The position numbers and the translations under genes are program-made. Positions 63,276-64,000 of a stretch of 64,000 nt of DNA are shown here, one piece after another. The stretch's first letter is position 1. Each line of letters starts with the position of its first letter. Origin of the DNA: Niastella caeni (lineage in GTDB: Bacteria > Bacteroidota > Bacteroidia > Chitinophagales > Chitinophagaceae); the NCBI RefSeq assembly GCF_004834005.1, contig NZ_STFF01000002.1:806001-870000 (forward strand), read 5' to 3'. The notes beneath the pieces are model-generated. The model was not told the DNA's origin. It did no database searches and worked only from the letters and a program-made list of their open reading frames with translations.

Positions 63276-63641
63276 TTGTGGGTATTTAATTATAAAACGA
63301 AAACATCGGGGTACCAGGCCCGTCCGGTTTTTTCTTTTCACCTGCGTATTATTTCTGGCAATCTTTCGGGTGCCAAGTCTCGTTTTGCTGGTGAAAAGAA
63401 AGAAACCACAGACAGCAAAATTGTTGTGCTGGATGCCCGCCCGCTGGTTGCAATTGAGCTTTTAAATTACCTGCAAAAAAGATGCATTCCGCTTGAAATG
63501 GCCGGTCGGTTTTGTAAAGGATTTTTCAACTTCCTTTCTTTCTGCATCGTCAATAAAAATCTAACGGCCCAACTGTTAAATTACCTGGTATTATACTCCC
63601 TTTCTTTTTTTGAAAAGAGCCGTTCATTAATTAATATATAA
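63276..63641 (+). pseudogene. Remnant of a mobile-element primase/toprim protein
   Basis: The frame has no proper start (TTG 63276). Residues about 31-80 (63366-63515) read SGAKSRFAGEKKETTDSKIV, VLDARPLVAIELLNYLQKRC and IPLEMAGRFCK. The L-x-YLQ-x-RxIPLE-x-A-x-x-FCK pattern is typical of primase/toprim proteins on Bacteroidetes conjugative or mobilizable elements. Usually an EVxFEL segment follows; here the text turns into hydrophobic non-matching residues, so the gene is truncated or shifted. It marks a former mobile element at this edge of the window. Confidence 0.55.
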
Positions 63642-64000
63642 GTGGCGAATTATTATCTTCCAATGCGTATTTATGCAATTATTCTTGCTAACTATGAATT
63701 AACCCTCGTTCATTAACATAGATCTGTCTCGTCCTAAAATAGCAATGTCTTAGGCTGTCATTGTGCTGGCTTTATGTTCGGCTATCAGTGAAAACATCTT
63801 TTGCTCCTTCGATAAACCATTTGCTTGTTTTTGTTCCATTTGTTTACTTTTTTGATAAGTTCAAAAAGTAAACTTTTTTAAACAGCTTAGTTTTTAACTA
63901 CTCGGAGGTACACAACTTATCAGGAGTTTGAAAATAAAATGAACGTTGGGCTACTCGGTTTTAAAGGGCCGGGGCATTTCCTTTATTGACGATAAAAAGG
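63642..64000. other. Window-edge region with a perfect inverted repeat
   Basis: No gene is seen. GTTTACTTTTT (63842-63852) and AAAAAGTAAAC (63863-63873) form a perfect 11-bp inverted repeat with a 10-nt spacer, which may be an operator or terminator of a neighbour beyond the window. Confidence 0.45.

Overview
The window looks like the chromosome of a Bacteroidota soil-type bacterium, most likely Chitinophagaceae (Chitinophaga/Niastella-like). Pointers are a SusC/SusD pair, two TonB-receptor-like 'outer membrane beta-barrel family' proteins, three proteins with type IX secretion (T9SS) C-terminal sorting domains, an ECF sigma factor with a membrane partner, Bacteroidetes-type RiPP genes, and A/T-rich intergenic DNA without classical Shine-Dalgarno sites. 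No rRNA, intact tRNA, CRISPR array or transposase was seen.

Layout. 0.2-5.7 kb: a SusC/SusD nutrient-uptake pair behind a LacI-family-type palindromic operator. 6.0-26.7 kb: two adjacent RiPP (ribosomally made, post-translationally modified peptide) cassettes with the same order: TonB-receptor-like barrel, precursor gene(s), RNA hairpin, radical SAM/SPASM maturase, extra genes, and a C39-peptidase ABC exporter. Cassette 1 (6.0-16.0 kb) has one Cys-rich GGG precursor and three peptidoglycan-type enzymes after the exporter (GT51 transglycosylase with a novel N-terminal domain, NodB-type deacetylase, Cys/His amidase-like protein). Cassette 2 (16.1-26.7 kb) has two tandem precursors with a near-identical leader and variable core, a maturase resembling the cyclophane-forming group, three tandem paralogues of an unrecognised HxD...H protein, and a duplicated GT25-like glycosyltransferase. 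27.0-30.2 kb: UbiA prenyltransferase, GT-C-type membrane glycosyltransferase and HAD phosphatase, which together suggest lipid-linked pentose transfer.

30.3-38.3 kb holds secreted proteins and metallopeptidases (SprB-like T9SS protein, M57 lipoprotein, M43/GEVED T9SS protein), a Rid protein, a Crp-family regulator and an AAC(6')-I-like acetyltransferase. 38.4-51.5 kb is a decay zone: headless gene fragments, a broken ABC-2 transporter, a frameshifted gene, an internally deleted beta-lactamase-family gene, two tRNA-3'-end-like remnants and a 42-bp tandem repeat. Some intact small genes are interspersed, including a more G+C-rich T9SS protein.

51.7-60.7 kb has a probable three-gene set (histone-tail-like basic protein, coiled-coil secreted protein, lipoprotein), then three tandem ~515-aa beta-helix lipoproteins, each with its own terminator and a conserved upstream inverted repeat. 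60.9-64 kb holds ordinary small genes (acyl-CoA thioesterase, RRM RNA-binding protein, hypotheticals) and a remnant of a mobile-element primase/toprim gene. The double RiPP cassette is the most likely undescribed system here. Family calls come from reading motifs by eye, without database searches.
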